From contig MU867129.1 in assembly GCA_033725935.1 (NCBI GenBank), positions 116,825-180,824 on the forward strand: DNA of 64,000 nt. The letters are read 5' to 3'. Below are positions 62,560 to 64,000 of this stretch, piece by piece. Under the pieces are notes generated by a model. It did not search any database. It was given only the letters and a program-made list of their open reading frames with translations, and was not told where the DNA came from. The first letter of the stretch is position 1; every line of letters begins with the position of its first letter. Position numbers and translations under genes: made by a program. Origin of the DNA: Cladorrhinum sp. PSN259. Its lineage: Eukaryota; Ascomycota; Sordariomycetes; Sordariales; Podosporaceae.

Positions 62560-64000
62560 TAAACAATACCTAAAGTAGCGGTGCGTGCAGGACGGTTGCA
62601 AGAAATGCACGACATGCTGAAGGAAATACTCGAATTCGTCCGGGAACGAATGCGTATTTATTACGACAAATATAAGGTCGAGGGACCTCTCCTCGAGGAG
62701 GGAGATAAAGTATTTCTTCTTATACGTAACCTCTATACGAAACGACTAAGTAGGAAACTCGATTTTAAGAAAATCGGACCGTTTAAAATTAAAAGGAATA
62801 TTTCGATATCAAACTATAAACTTATCCTACCCGATTCTATAAGAGTACGAACTAAAGTATTCTACATTTCCCTGCTTAAACCCGTATTAAGAAGAGCCAG
62901 ACTCGAGACGTAGCTTAAGGTAATAGACGATAAAGAAGAGTTCGACGTCGAAGATATCTTAGATTCCCGAATCAGTAATAACGAACTTTAATATCTTATT
63001 AAATAGCTTAATTACGGATTAGAATCTAACTTATAAGAACCTATTAATCTTTTAAACTGCTCGGAAAAGCTTTAGTAATTTTACTAATAGAACTTAGATC
63101 GACCTAAGATATAAAATTTAGATCTAAATTCGATTAGTTAACCCCTGAGGATATAAGCTAATTAAGGTTACTAACGTCCTTAAAGGATAGTTAGAAAAGA
63201 TCGCCCATTAAGACTAGGAACCCCGATCCCGGAATAATAGCGAAAAAAGCTACCGGTTCTCCCGTCTCCTCCTCCCATAGAAGAGTAGACTCCTGTAGAA
63301 AAGCTTTATAAGCCTTTCCCTTTAGAGTACGAGATTGTTCCTCTAACCGTATAATTTTTATAGTCGCTTCTTTTAGGACCGATATTATAGCCTCGTGCTT
63401 ATAATTAAGGCGGTATTTCTCTTTTAAAATACCCCGGAATACTTAAGAAAGATTACCTAAGATATTATAAGCAGAGTCCCGACCCGCTAAGAGATAATTC
63501 TAATAAGACGAGCTTCGGTCGGAAACCTTACAATCGGACAACTATAAACGTAGATAACGCGAATAATTCATAGGCATAGCGAAACTAAACTCGTCAGCAA
63601 ATTTAGCGTTATTAAGGCAACGTTCTTTAGAAGACCGCTATTGCGATTTCTTCTTCTATTAAGGTTTCTTCTATACCCTATTAGCGGACATTTTAAGGAA
63701 TGGATAAAAGGGAGAACTTATAATTATAACGATAAATTTCCTAACGTCAGAAAGTCTTCGAGGCGAAGACTATAGAGGAGGGGAAACGTATTACGCCTCG
63801 CGCGTAAATCCCCCGCATACGGACTATTATGCAGGGTATTGTGGGACCATAACCAATCGTTGGGCCAGGGATGTGAAGACCTACGAAGTCCCGATGCAAC
63901 CAATTAAGATGTGCCTGCTCTGATCGCTGCCAAGCATAGCGAGTACGGCGAGCAAGAAGCCTGCTCGCTGTGATCGCGGATTTATAGAGCGAGCAGAGCG
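62560..64000 (+). mobile_element. Second, 5'-truncated Gypsy copy in opposite orientation
   Basis: From about 62560 the plus strand repeats the end of the first element. An open frame at 62581-62913 is closely similar to 56976-56644 (KGDKV changed to EGDKV, KKISIL to KRNISIS). It is followed by the noncoding 3' region and an LTR beginning TATTACGCC at 63789 that runs off the window at 64000. The 5' part of the element (LTR, gag, most of pol) is absent, replaced by GC-rich sequence adjacent to the first element's target site. Together the copies form a large inverted repeat with arms of at least 1.4 kb. Confidence 0.85.
63789..64000 (+). repeat. Partial 3' LTR of the second Gypsy copy
   Basis: Reverse complement of the first 55768-leftward LTR: TATTACGCCTCGCGCG, CCCGCATACGG, then CCTGCTCTGATCGCTGCCAAGC and GAGCAAGAAGCCTGCTCGC. 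About 212 bp are in view; the rest lies beyond the window. Confidence 0.82.

Noticed and set aside
1..64000. CRISPR arrays, rRNA genes, telomere repeats, biosynthetic core enzymes
   Set aside because: None seen by eye; the repeats present are dispersed or simple, and no PKS, NRPS or terpene synthase frame occurs.

Overview
The window is chromosomal DNA of a filamentous ascomycete (Pezizomycotina). Evidence: compact genes with short GT-AG introns of about 55-90 nt carrying CTAAC-type branch sites; HET, PTH11/rhodopsin-like, DUF3176, NmrA and fungal C2H2 proteins; small secreted cysteine-rich proteins; and transposons with CpA-to-TpA (RIP-like) damage. The species cannot be named from this alone.

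Layout. 1-9 kb: mitochondrial-type beta-carbonic anhydrase, a four-exon CorA-like protein with a decayed paralogue beside it, an NmrA/isoflavone-reductase-like oxidoreductase, and a tiny eight-cysteine secreted protein. 9.5-15.4 kb: a 1304-residue protein with a duplicated C2H2-plus-tryptophan-rich module, then a DUF3176 membrane protein. 15.4-20 kb: a non-autonomous repeat interrupted by long homopolymers, a rhodopsin-domain membrane protein, and a remnant LTR. 20.1-22.1 kb: a HET gene broken by one stop codon at the conserved Trp of its HET motif. 22-29 kb: repeat-rich DNA around one six-cysteine secreted protein. 29.2-39.3 kb: secreted subtilisin, intact HET protein, APH-fold kinase-like protein, and a seven-exon protein kinase with two C-terminal membrane helices. 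40-51.8 kb: spliceosome disassembly factor (TFIP11/Ntr1 type), secreted M28 peptidase, Gln/Pro-rich glycine-zipper protein, TauD-like dioxygenase with an acidic repeat tail, and an extended SDR. 51.8-54.8 kb: nothing recognisable. 54.8-64 kb: a complete but RIP-damaged Gypsy retrotransposon (TSD CCACA) followed by a second, oppositely oriented, 5'-truncated copy.

The genes do not form an obvious biosynthetic cluster. Housekeeping genes (carbonic anhydrase, TFIP11) alternate with accessory genes (HET, secreted proteins, APH-like and kinase) and with repeats, which suggests a dynamic accessory-leaning segment. Exon borders were deduced by hand from splice signals and reading frame, without transcripts. 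No unambiguous new multi-gene system was found. The best leads are the HET nonsense allele, the homopolymer insertion, the duplicated C2H2 protein, the small secreted proteins and the repeat families.
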